In this document: piece after piece, positions 1-6,398 of the stretch
Position numbering within the stretch: the stretch's first letter is position 1
Layout: the number at the start of each line of letters is the position of its first letter
The notes under the pieces: model-generated
What the model was told of the DNA's origin: nothing
The model's input: the letters and a program-made list of their open reading frames with translations, nothing else
Database searches by the model: none
Assembly (NCBI GenBank): GCA_016199405.1
Contig: JACQGS010000216.1
Span: 1 to 9,891, forward strand
Reading direction: 5' to 3'
Source: Chloroflexota bacterium
Lineage (GTDB): Bacteria > Chloroflexota > Anaerolineae > UBA4142
DNA: 9,891 nt
Position numbers and translations under genes: made by a program

Positions 1-7
1 GAAAAGC

Positions 8-23
8 GGCGTTAGAGAACGCC
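8..23. other. short hairpin upstream of the first gene
   Basis: GGCGTT (8-13) and AACGCC (18-23) can pair as a 6-bp stem around an AGAG loop. No T-run follows, so it is not a convincing intrinsic terminator. It may be the tail of an upstream gene's terminator or chance. The remainder of 1-66 shows only a clear ribosome binding site (AAAGGAG, about 55-61) for the first gene. Confidence 0.2.
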
Positions 24-66
24 TGCCCCTTCAAATCTGTGATGGACTGAGTCAAAGGAGAATTCG

Positions 67-633
67 ATGTCGAACTCAACATGGGTGCGCTGGAGCGGCG
101 CTGCGGCGATTGTGTTTGGCGTTCTGGTTTTCGTGAGCGGCGCTTTGCGAATCGTCGGCGGATTCGCGGTAACGGCGGCGGCACTGTCGTTCGCCGCGAT
201 GTTCGTGGGCGCGCTCGCGCTGATCGGAATGTTTGCGCGGCAAAACGCGCGCGCCGGCGTGTTCGGCGTGATCGGTTTCGTCGTCGCGCTGATCGGCGTG
301 ATGCTGTCTGCGGCGCAGATGTACGCGCTGACGTTCATCACGCCGACGCTGGCGGAAAAATTTCCGGACGCGCTCGTGCAAGTGAATTCGGGTCCGCTCG
401 GCTTTCTTTTTCCGCTGGGCTACGGATCGTTCTTGTTCGGATTCATCTTGTTTAGTCTGGCGGTCATCCGCGCGAAGGTGTTACCGCGTTGGGCGGCAGT
501 CGCGTTGATCGTCGGCGCGGTGCTGAACGTCGCCGGCATCGGCGCGGTGATCGTGCGTCTCGCCGGCATTTTGATTTTTGGCGCGGGCGCAGTGTGGATC
601 GGTGTCGCGCTGTGGAAAAAGCCGAGTGAATAA
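67..633 (+). CDS. six-helix membrane protein of unknown function
   Basis: The 188-residue product is almost entirely hydrophobic. I count about six membrane segments (residues roughly 9-30, 35-57, 63-88, 110-134, 140-162 and 163-183) joined by short loops, so it is an integral inner-membrane protein without a sizeable soluble domain. The start is well supported: AAAGGAG lies a few bases upstream of the ATG. I do not recognise a specific family; small DUF-type membrane proteins of this layout are common. No catalytic or transport motif is visible. The last codons overlap the GTG start of the following short-chain dehydrogenase by 8 bases, which suggests the two are co-translated. Function is not assigned. 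Confidence 0.8.
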   Translation: MSNSTWVRWSGAAAIVFGVLVFVSGALRIVGGFAVTAAALSFAAMFVGALALIGMFARQNARAGVFGVIGFVVALIGVMLSAAQMYALTFITPTLAEKFPDALVQVNSGPLGFLFPLGYGSFLFGFILFSLAVIRAKVLPRWAAVALIVGAVLNVAGIGAVIVRLAGILIFGAGAVWIGVALWKKPSE

Positions 634-1441
634 AGTCTTCTCCGAAAACGTCGTCATCATCACCGGCGCATCGAGCGGCATCGGCGCGGAACTGGCGCTG
701 CAACTTGCCGCGCAGGACGCGTGGCTCGCGCTCGCCGCGCGCGATGAAGCGCGATTGAACGCGGTCGCGCAAGATTGTCGGCAGCGTGGCGGACGCGCGC
801 TGGTTGTGAAAACCGACGTCACCGATCCGGCGCAATGCGCCGCACTTGTCGCGCAGACCGCGCAAGCGTACGGACGAATCGATACGCTGATCAACAATGC
901 CGGCATCGGAATGTGGGCGCGCTTTGAGGACGTGCAAGATTTGGCGCTCTTTGAAAAAATCATGCGCGTGAATTATCTCGGCAGCGTCTATTGCGCGTTC
1001 TACGCATTGCCGCATCTGAAAAGGTCGCGCGGACGAATTGTCGCGGTGTCGTCGCTCACCGGCAAGACCGGCGTGCCGACGCGGAGCGGCTACGCGGCGA
1101 GCAAGCACGCGCTCGGCGGGTTTTTCGATTCATTGCGGATCGAATTAGCGAACACCGGCGTCACGATCACCATCGCGTTTCCGGATTTTGTCGCGACGCC
1201 GATTCGCCAGAGCAATTTCGGCGCTGACGGCAAACCATTGCAGACGAGTCCGATGAACGAGCGCGGGCTGATGTCGGCGGAAGAATGCGCGCGGCATATT
1301 TTGCGCGGAATGCAAAAACGTGCCCGCGAGGTAGTGATGACGCCGCGCGGAAGAATTATCGGCTGGGGAAAATTGATCGCGCCCGCGTTGGTGGATCGGT
1401 TGACCGCGACGGCGATTGCACGGCGACACAGAAAAGCGTGA
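626..1441 (+). CDS. short-chain dehydrogenase/reductase (SDR family)
   Basis: A 271-residue NAD(P)-dependent oxidoreductase of the classical SDR family. Visible in order are the nucleotide-binding TGASSGIG motif (residues 13-20), the NNAG motif (90-93), and the catalytic Ser143, Tyr156 and Lys160 (YAASK) with normal spacing. I chose GTG 626 because the family begins a few residues before the first beta strand (VVIITGAS). The longer in-frame ATG at 578 would add 16 unrelated residues inside the upstream gene. The start overlaps the upstream stop by 8 bases. The substrate cannot be read from the sequence; the C-terminal half resembles broad-specificity members acting on lipid or keto substrates. 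The protein is basic at its C terminus and appears soluble. Confidence 0.9.
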   Translation: MNKVFSENVVIITGASSGIGAELALQLAAQDAWLALAARDEARLNAVAQDCRQRGGRALVVKTDVTDPAQCAALVAQTAQAYGRIDTLINNAGIGMWARFEDVQDLALFEKIMRVNYLGSVYCAFYALPHLKRSRGRIVAVSSLTGKTGVPTRSGYAASKHALGGFFDSLRIELANTGVTITIAFPDFVATPIRQSNFGADGKPLQTSPMNERGLMSAEECARHILRGMQKRAREVVMTPRGRIIGWGKLIAPALVDRLTATAIARRHRKA

Positions 1442-1457
1442 CGCGTGACAAGGGAAG

Positions 1458-1946
1458 ATGAAGACTAACCTCCTCGCAAAAATTAAAGACAATCGCGACG
1501 AACTCTTCGCTGCGCTGGAGGGCTTGAGCGAAGAGCAAATCACAAAAATCCCGGTGGTTGGGGAATGGACGATCAAAGACGCGGTCGGACATATTTCGTA
1601 CTGGGAAGGTATCATTCTCGATCACGTCCGGCAATCCTTCACCGAAGGCAAACCGCGCGCGATGTCGCCTGATGAAACGGATGACATTGTGAATCCGCGC
1701 GAGGCGGCGAAGCGAAAAAATTGGACGTGGACGCGCGTGCGCGCTGAGTTTGAGCATGTGCGCGGCGCGTTGATCGCGAAAGTGCAGGGCTTGAGTGAGA
1801 GCGATTTGGAATTCCAAGTGCCGAACCCGTTGTGGAATGAAACCGGCTTTTATTCCATCGCCGAGATGATTGAGTCGGACGCGATGGGGCACTGCCGCGA
1901 GCATACGGAGCAGATTCGGAAGTGGAGATTGGAGATAGAGGGATAG
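1458..1946 (+). CDS. DinB-fold four-helix-bundle protein
   Basis: The 162-residue product looks like the DinB / mycothiol-maleylpyruvate-isomerase superfamily. The N-terminal helix (LLAKIKDNRDELFAAL) is followed by the typical xxGEWTxKDxxGHIxxWE segment. The three usual metal-ligand histidines are present: His45, and His145 and His149 in a GHCREH motif. Members are metal-dependent thiol transferases or, in the ClbS/DfsB branch, self-protection proteins; the exact activity here is unknown. AAGGGA lies about 5 bases upstream of the ATG. The gene follows the SDR by 16 bases, so the first three genes may form one operon. Its last codons (RLEIEG and stop) are encoded by the beginning of the heptamer repeat array that follows, so the C terminus may be recently altered. 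Confidence 0.85.
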   Translation: MKTNLLAKIKDNRDELFAALEGLSEEQITKIPVVGEWTIKDAVGHISYWEGIILDHVRQSFTEGKPRAMSPDETDDIVNPREAAKRKNWTWTRVRAEFEHVRGALIAKVQGLSESDLEFQVPNPLWNETGFYSIAEMIESDAMGHCREHTEQIRKWRLEIEG

Positions 1947-2022
1947 AGAGATTGAGAGATTAGAAATTGGAGATTAGAGGTTGGAAGTTAGAGGTTGGAG
2001 ATTAGAGGGTTAGAGATTGGAG
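1928..2022. repeat. degenerate 7-bp tandem repeat array, locus 1
   Basis: Imperfect heptamers of the pattern RTTRGAG (ATTGGAG, ATTAGAG, GTTGGAA, GTTAGAG, GTTGGAG). Units 1966-2007 are six in exact phase; the flanks contain units with 1-base slips. The array starts inside the 3' end of the DinB-fold gene and fills most of the intergenic space. The same consensus appears in a cleaner array at 9183-9287. No spacers are present, so it is not a CRISPR array. Confidence 0.85.
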
Positions 2023-2031
2023 AAGAGGCGC

Positions 2032-2060
2032 TTGCGCTAGTCGAGTTGACGGAGTAGAAT
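2032..2060 (+). promoter_or_regulatory. possible sigma-70-type promoter for the toxin-antitoxin pair
   Basis: TTGCGC (2032-2037) and TAGAAT (2055-2060) are separated by 17 bases and lie about 20 bases before the DUF433 start. The -10 box is good and the -35 box is mediocre. This is a pattern match only. Confidence 0.3.
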
Positions 2061-2080
2061 TTAGCCGCGGAGAAACGCGA

Positions 2081-2488
2081 ATGAAAACGAAGAAACGCAA
2101 AACGCGCGCGCTCAAAGAAAAACCCGCGCCGTACAAAAGCAAAATGAAAATCTCGCCCGCGCTGCCCGCCAAATATCCGGCGGGGCGCTGGACGACGACG
2201 CGCGCGACAGACAAGATTATCGAGACGGATCATCCGTACATTCACAAAGTGCCCGGTGTCGTCGGCGGCGAGCCGGTGATCAAGGGTCACCGCATCTCGG
2301 TGCGCGATATCGCGGAATGGTGGCGGCTTGGTAGGAGCATCCAAAAGATCCTCGAAGCGTATCCTCACCTCCGATTAGCCGAGGTATGTGATGCGCTGGG
2401 ATATTTCGACGATCATCCAGACGAGATCAATGCCTACATCATTGCCAATCGCGTACCGAGAAAGGATATATGGCATCCAGGCCATTGA
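2081..2488 (+). CDS. DUF433 antitoxin-like protein
   Basis: A 135-residue protein with a DUF433 domain at about residues 48-115, recognisable from GVVGGEPVIKGHRISVRDIA and the following LRLAEVCDALGYFDDHPDEI. DUF433 is a winged/helix-turn-helix-like small domain usually encoded just before a PIN-like toxin, and it acts as the antitoxin and probable autorepressor. The first 45 residues are a Lys/Arg-rich extension not needed for the domain; an internal ATG (2144) is a possible shorter start. I keep 2081 because GGAGA sits 7 bases upstream. The gene overlaps the next one by 19 bases, the typical translational coupling of a toxin-antitoxin pair. Family assignment is by motif recognition from memory. 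Confidence 0.85.
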   Translation: MKTKKRKTRALKEKPAPYKSKMKISPALPAKYPAGRWTTTRATDKIIETDHPYIHKVPGVVGGEPVIKGHRISVRDIAEWWRLGRSIQKILEAYPHLRLAEVCDALGYFDDHPDEINAYIIANRVPRKDIWHPGH

Positions 2489-2832
2489 AGATCTATATCT
2501 CATTTTATTTCGATGAGGATATCGAAGTTTCGATTGCTGCGATGATTGCGAGTGAGAAATATGACGTGCTCACCGCTAGAGACGCGGGGATGCTTACAAA
2601 GTCCGACCGAGAGCAATTGGAATTTGCAATTCGAGAGGAAAGAACAATCGTGACTCACAATCGCGAGCATTTCAAAGAGTTGCATTCGGAATACTTGCGT
2701 GAAGGGAATAAACATTATGGAATCGTTATTCTCATAAGGCGCAACTCATTCAGAGAGATGGCTAACCGACTACTCGAATTACTCGGCGACACGATGGCAG
2801 ACGAAATGGAGAATCAGTTACGCTTTGTTTGA
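2470..2832 (+). CDS. DUF5615 PIN-like toxin
   Basis: The 120-residue product matches the DUF5615 (PIN-like) pattern: an N-terminal acidic strand FDED (Asp15, Asp17), TARDAGM (Asp38), Asp46 in the SDREQL segment, and the late motif TIVTHNREHF (about 59-68). PIN-like toxins are Mg-dependent RNases held inactive by the partner antitoxin; these acidic residues would form the metal site. AAAGGA precedes ATG 2470 at correct spacing, and the gene overlaps the DUF433 gene by 19 bases. Base composition is visibly lower in GC than the flanking genes, which fits horizontal transfer of a mobile module. Intact at both ends, so the pair looks functional. Confidence 0.85.
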   Translation: MASRPLKIYISFYFDEDIEVSIAAMIASEKYDVLTARDAGMLTKSDREQLEFAIREERTIVTHNREHFKELHSEYLREGNKHYGIVILIRRNSFREMANRLLELLGDTMADEMENQLRFV

Positions 2833-2856
2833 GATTGAAAAATTTCGTTGATTCAT

Positions 2857-3264
2857 ATGTTTTCCGAAAAAGAACTTGCCTACATCAAAACGCATCGCCT
2901 CACGCGCATCGCGACGGTTTCGCCAGATGGACAGCCCGATGTTGCTGCCGTGCGCTTTGAATTTGATGGCGAATATTTTTACGTCGGCGGGCGCAGCTTT
3001 CTCACGACGCTCAAGTACAAGAATGTCCATGCGGGGAATACTCGCGTCGCGCTTGTGCTGGACGATATTGACGAGACGATCAAGGGACCGCGCGGCATCA
3101 AGGTGCATGGACACGCCGAGATCGTCGAGCGCGAGGGGCATTTTGGCGCAGCGAAGTATCTGCGTATCACGCCCGAACGCTCGTGGAGCTGGGGCATCGA
3201 GCGCGCGGCGTTCGAGAATGGCAAGCCCGTGTTTCAGCGGAATAGCAAAAAGAAATCGCATTGA
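2857..3264 (+). CDS. PPOX-class F420-dependent oxidoreductase family protein
   Basis: A 135-residue split-barrel flavin/F420-binding protein. The opening MFSEKELAYIKTHRLTRIAT, the TVSPDGQPDVAAVRFEFD strand pair, the KYKNV segment, VALVLDD and the C-terminal RITPERSWSWGIE are the landmarks I associate with the actinobacterial/Chloroflexota PPOX F420 subfamily (TIGR04023-like). Members reduce or oxidise substrates with deazaflavin F420 rather than FMN; the substrate is not predictable here. I start at ATG 2857 because family members begin MFSE; an in-frame TTG at 2848 would add three residues and neither has a strong ribosome binding site. It follows the toxin by 24 bases but is not obviously related to it. 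Confidence 0.85.
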   Translation: MFSEKELAYIKTHRLTRIATVSPDGQPDVAAVRFEFDGEYFYVGGRSFLTTLKYKNVHAGNTRVALVLDDIDETIKGPRGIKVHGHAEIVEREGHFGAAKYLRITPERSWSWGIERAAFENGKPVFQRNSKKKSH

Positions 3265-3322
3265 AATGTAAAATAATTCCAACTTGCGTTTCCTGGGAAC
3301 CTGAACGTGAGCAGGGGGAACC

Positions 3323-3691
3323 ATGACTCGGCAAAAGCGCCGCGCAGCTAAAGAACGCGGCACACCTTACCGTGCGAAAATTTCGAGCATCCAAAAAGCA
3401 AAACTCGCTTCGAGTCAACGCTTGCCAATGATCGAGAAGCAAATTCGCCTATCTTCAGAACGTGCGGCGCGGTTGAATCACTTTGCGAAACTGCGCGCGG
3501 TGAGCGAAGACGAAATCGTCGCCAAAGCGTTGGATATTCTTTTCAACCTCGCCGAACTGCTGGATGAGCGCACCGAGCAACGTGGCTGGTCATTCCTGTC
3601 AGAAGAATCTCTAGAGCATTTGTGGAATAACGACAAGGACGCCGTATACGATAACTGGAGAGGACTGTATGGCGTACCAGCGTATGGATGA
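3323..3691 (+). CDS. ribbon-helix-helix-like antitoxin without an intact toxin
   Basis: 122 residues in three parts: a basic N-terminal tail (about 1-40), a probable ribbon-helix-helix DNA-binding segment (about 41-75, IRLSSERAARLNHFAKLRAV then SEDEIVAKALDILF), and an acidic/aromatic tail (about 95-122, LEHLWNNDKDAVYDNWRGLY). This tail resembles the toxin-binding end of MazF/PemK-partner antitoxins, which usually overlap the toxin start. Here a new ATG (3669) does overlap by 23 bases but runs only 26 codons and is not a MazF. The basic N terminus resembles that of the DUF433 protein at 2081. A strong AGGGGGA lies just before the start. I call it an orphan antitoxin; the family assignment is tentative. 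Confidence 0.65.
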   Translation: MTRQKRRAAKERGTPYRAKISSIQKAKLASSQRLPMIEKQIRLSSERAARLNHFAKLRAVSEDEIVAKALDILFNLAELLDERTEQRGWSFLSEESLEHLWNNDKDAVYDNWRGLYGVPAYG

Positions 3692-3749
3692 ACGACTAGC
3701 GCGCGCATTGGATTTAACTTTGGAGAAGAATCAAAATTCCGGCAAATGA
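3669..3749 (+). pseudogene. 26-codon ORF overlapping the antitoxin, possible toxin remnant
   Basis: An ATG inside the antitoxin 3' end opens a short frame beginning MAYQR and stopping at TGA 3747-3749. MazF-type toxins that follow such antitoxins often begin with similar residues, but after the fifth codon nothing resembles a toxin. It may be the first codons of a deleted toxin, or simply a chance ORF. Low confidence. Confidence 0.2.
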
Positions 3750-4127
3750 ACGCGTGGTCTTGACGACCAGCCCGTTTTGCGGCGTCGGCTGCGGGCTCGA
3801 ATTGCAGATCATTGGCAACCAGGTTTTGCGATGTCCAAGCCGCTGGTCGAAATCAGTCCGCTTGACGCGCCGCATATTCCGTGCGAAGATGGCGACCCCG
3901 TGCGCGTGACGTCGCGGCGCGGCGCGATCATTTTGCGCGCACGCGTGACCGAGACAGCGTCGCCGGGCGGGGTGTTCATCTCGTTGCATTTCGCCGAAGC
4001 CGCCGCGAATATGTTGACGAGCGATGCGCTCGACGCCCCGGCGAAAATTCCAGAGTACAGTGTGAGCGCGGTGAGAATCGAGCGCGCAACGGAAAGTGAA
4101 TTAGAAAAAACCTTAGCAATGACGTAG
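3718..4127 (+). pseudogene. relic of a molybdopterin formate-dehydrogenase-type alpha subunit
   Basis: Two pieces of one large enzyme lie almost touching. In the frame of 3718-3834 the sequence reads ERVVLTTSPFCGVGCGLELQ, the N-terminal [4Fe-4S] motif of formate dehydrogenase/nitrate reductase catalytic subunits, except that the first Cys of CPFCGVGC is Ser (AGC, 3769-3771). About 20 residues later homology jumps, in a different frame (3831-4127), to the C-terminal molybdopterin-dinucleotide-binding domain: DGDPVRVTSRRGAIILRARV, then GVFISLHFAEAAANMLTSDA and KIPEYSVSAVRIE. These enzymes are normally 650 or more residues, so roughly 500-600 residues including the active site are missing. Upstream of 3718 the first frame meets a stop. 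An internal ATG at 3831 could give a 98-residue product but has no good ribosome binding site. I see this as a deletion relic. Confidence 0.8.
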
Positions 4128-4137
4128 GGGAAATCGA

Positions 4138-5556
4138 GTGACCCGACTTACGATCTTGCATACGAATGACATTCACGGACGCATCGAACCACTCGCGCGC
4201 ATTGCCACGCTTGCAAAACAGATTCGCCGCGAAGTGGAATCGAATGGCGGTTTGTGCGCGCTGTGGGATGCTGGCGACGCCGAAGATCCATCTCTCTTTG
4301 AAAGTAGCATGACCAAAGGAAGCGCGGTGATGGCGCTCATGCGCGCGGCGGGTTATGAGTTGCAAGCGCTCGGAAATGCCTCGGCTATTCGTTATGGTCC
4401 CCAAGTGATCAAAGGACTGGCTGAACGTTTTGGGCAGCCGCTACTGGCTGGAAATATGTGTGATCGGAACACAAAGGAGCTTGTCGAGGGGCTTGCGCCG
4501 TACAGCATCCAGGCCTTCGGTGACGTCAAGGTCGGAGTCATCGGACTCACTGCCCCCATGTCGATCTACGATGCGTTCAAACTCTGCCATATGACTGATC
4601 CGCTCGTCGTATTGCCAGACTTGATCGCGCAAGTTCGCGCGCATGGCGCACAGATGATTGTGCTGTTGTCGCACTTGGGATTCGACGATGACCAAAAGAT
4701 TGCGGCGCAAATTCCAGGTCTTGATCTGATCATCGGCGGACACAGCCATTCAGAAATCAATCCTCCCCGTGTGGTGAACGGAACGATTATCGCGCAAGCG
4801 GGCGACTACGGGCGATTTGTGGGACGGCTTGACATTGAGATTGATGCGAGCGGCAAAATCGTGCATCATCGTGGCGAATTGATCCCCGTTGGCGAGGAAA
4901 TTCCGCTTGCCTCTGATTTTCAGGCGGCACTCGCTGTCGAAAAGGAAAACGTGCAGCAGTTGACGTTGTGCGTGATCGGGGAACTGCGTGATCCGATTGA
5001 CGCGGCAGGTGACCGACAGTGCGCGGCAGGCAACCTACTCGCCGATGTGCTTCTGGATCGTGTGAAAGGATCAGAGATTGCGATCGTGTTAGCCGGACAT
5101 TGGCGAACGGGGCTTGCGGCAGGACCGCTCACGATTGGCGCACTGAATGCCGCCATGCGTTCATCGGCGAATCCCGCGCGACTTGAATTGACCGGCGCGC
5201 AGATCGCGCAATTCTTGCAGAATGCACTCAAACCGGTGAACGTAGAGCGACAATTGCGCCCGCTGCGCGGCGTCGCCGTTGGAATGCCGCATGTCGCAGG
5301 AATGCATGTGCGCTATGATCCGGTTTCACTCGAATTACTGGATGTGCAGGTTGGCTCCCAGCCGCTCCAAGCCGACTGCAAGTACGTCGTAGCGGGGACC
5401 GACTTGGAGTTTTACGATTTTGTGGGCTATTTGGTCGTCCCACACGATCAAATTGAATATGAGGTACCAACGATTATGCCGGAAGTGTTGGAGTCGTACG
5501 TCGCGGCGCATTCGCCGGTGAGCGCGCCGGTGGGAAATCGAATTACGACCATCTAA
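4138..5556 (+). CDS. 5'-nucleotidase-type metallophosphatase (His of GNH motif replaced)
   Basis: A 472-residue two-domain protein of the UshA/CpdB-like 5'-nucleotidase family, which hydrolyses nucleotides and related phosphoesters with two metal ions. The N-terminal calcineurin-like domain shows HTNDIHGR (Asp11, His13), DAGD (Asp47), Asn80, SHLG (His179) and GGHSHS (His202, His204). The C-terminal 5'-nucleotidase domain (about 285-440) has NLLADVLLDR and LELTGAQIAQFL. The usual GNHE motif is LGNAS here, so the His that normally assists the attack on phosphate is Ala81, while Asn80 remains. No signal peptide is visible, unlike periplasmic relatives, so it probably acts in the cytoplasm. GTG 4138 is chosen because AGGGGA (4126-4131) is 6 bases upstream and the family starts with this beta strand. 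Confidence 0.88.
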   Translation: MTRLTILHTNDIHGRIEPLARIATLAKQIRREVESNGGLCALWDAGDAEDPSLFESSMTKGSAVMALMRAAGYELQALGNASAIRYGPQVIKGLAERFGQPLLAGNMCDRNTKELVEGLAPYSIQAFGDVKVGVIGLTAPMSIYDAFKLCHMTDPLVVLPDLIAQVRAHGAQMIVLLSHLGFDDDQKIAAQIPGLDLIIGGHSHSEINPPRVVNGTIIAQAGDYGRFVGRLDIEIDASGKIVHHRGELIPVGEEIPLASDFQAALAVEKENVQQLTLCVIGELRDPIDAAGDRQCAAGNLLADVLLDRVKGSEIAIVLAGHWRTGLAAGPLTIGALNAAMRSSANPARLELTGAQIAQFLQNALKPVNVERQLRPLRGVAVGMPHVAGMHVRYDPVSLELLDVQVGSQPLQADCKYVVAGTDLEFYDFVGYLVVPHDQIEYEVPTIMPEVLESYVAAHSPVSAPVGNRITTI

Positions 5557-5620
5557 AGTCGCGGCGAACGTAAAGAGCGACGCGCAAAAAAAGAAACTCA
5601 AATTCAAAGGGGATGATCAA

Positions 5621-6055
5621 ATGGCAACTCTCACCAGTAGCATCACGATCGACAAGCCGGTCGAAGCCGTGTGGAATTATTTCACCGATCTGGCGAACAA
5701 TATGAAATGGCGCTCAGACCTGAAAGAGATCAAACAGACCTCGCCGGGTGCCGTCGGCGTGGGGACGAAATTCTCCGAAGTATCTGAATTCATGGGGCAA
5801 AAAATGGAAACGCCTCAGGAGATTACGGCGTTCGACGTGAACAAAAAGTTCGGCGTCAAATCTGCCGGCGGTCCCATTCCGTTTAGCGGCGACTTCACCT
5901 TCGAGCCGTCGGAAGGTGGAACCAAGCTGAGCGTCCAGTTTGAATTCTCGCCCGGCGGAATTTTCAAATTAGCCGAGGGCATGGTCGTCGCGCAGGCGCA
6001 AAAGCAATTCGAAGGTGATTTCGCGCGGCTCAAGCAACTGCTCGAGGCGATGTGA
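5621..6055 (+). CDS. SRPBCC-fold ligand-binding protein
   Basis: A 144-residue soluble protein of the START/Bet v1-like (SRPBCC, polyketide cyclase/dehydrase) superfamily. It shows the N-terminal strand ITIDKPVEAVWNYFTD, the central WRSDLKEI segment, the antiparallel strands FTFEPSEGGTKLSVQFEF, and a long C-terminal helix ending FARLKQLLEAM. These proteins form a deep hydrophobic pocket for a lipid or aromatic ligand; no catalytic residue can be assigned. A strong AAAGGGG (about 5606-5612) precedes the ATG. It starts 64 bases after the nucleotidase and ends 56 bases before the YggT-like gene, with no terminator in between that I can see. Confidence 0.85.
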   Translation: MATLTSSITIDKPVEAVWNYFTDLANNMKWRSDLKEIKQTSPGAVGVGTKFSEVSEFMGQKMETPQEITAFDVNKKFGVKSAGGPIPFSGDFTFEPSEGGTKLSVQFEFSPGGIFKLAEGMVVAQAQKQFEGDFARLKQLLEAM

Positions 6056-6111
6056 GGCGATCGTTCGTTCGTTTTTGAAACACTCACGCCGGGACATCCG
6101 GAGTCAATCAT

Positions 6112-6387
6112 ATGGCGACACTTTTGCAAATTCTCGATCTTTTGTTTACGCTTCTGCTCATACTGCTGATTCTCCGTCTGATCTTCACCGCGATCTCTAG
6201 CAATCGAGGGCATCCGGTCATCGCGCTCATTTTCAACCTGACCGAATGGGTGGTCCGCCCGTTTCGCGGAATTGTTCGTGGGGGCAATCAGGAAATTCTC
6301 GCGGTCATTTTCGCGTTGATTGCCGTGCTCATCGTGCGCGTTTTGGTTTTCGCCGTGTTGGCGATTGGGGACGGGCGCGGCAAGTGA
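6112..6387 (+). CDS. YggT-like small membrane protein
   Basis: A 91-residue protein with two hydrophobic segments (about 3-28 and 61-86) flanking a loop with LTEWVVRPFRGIV (about 43-55). This corresponds to the TEPxLxPxR motif of the YggT family, found next to cell-division or osmotic-stress genes in many bacteria. The family is usually near 90-100 residues per unit, so this is a full-length single unit. GGAG (6100-6103) lies 8 bases before the ATG. Its final codons overlap in-frame GTG 6384 of the following Spx/ArsC-like gene (GTGA), a typical coupling junction. YggT assignment is fairly likely but rests on a short motif. Confidence 0.75.
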   Translation: MATLLQILDLLFTLLLILLILRLIFTAISSNRGHPVIALIFNLTEWVVRPFRGIVRGGNQEILAVIFALIAVLIVRVLVFAVLAIGDGRGK

Positions 6388-6398
6388 CAACGCGTCGA

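Noticed and set aside
578..625. Longer N terminus of the short-chain dehydrogenase from ATG 578
   Set aside because: The added 16 residues lie inside the upstream gene and have no similarity to SDR proteins; GTG 626 places the first beta strand where it belongs.
464..1108. Long Arg-rich minus-strand ORFs opposite the SDR, citrate synthase and PanE-like genes
   Set aside because: They are shadow frames typical of GC-rich coding sequence, rich in Arg/Ala/His with no domain motifs, opposite confidently assigned genes.
3777..3830. Start at ATG 3777 for the ORF holding the formate dehydrogenase C-terminal domain
   Set aside because: These 18 codons are the wrong-frame reading of the Fe-S motif region (FCGVGCG lies in another frame), so they are not a real N terminus.
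6093..6110. Small CCGG...CCGG hairpin before the YggT-like gene as a regulator
   Set aside because: A 4-bp stem in a GC-rich genome is not significant, though it does lie near the ribosome binding site.
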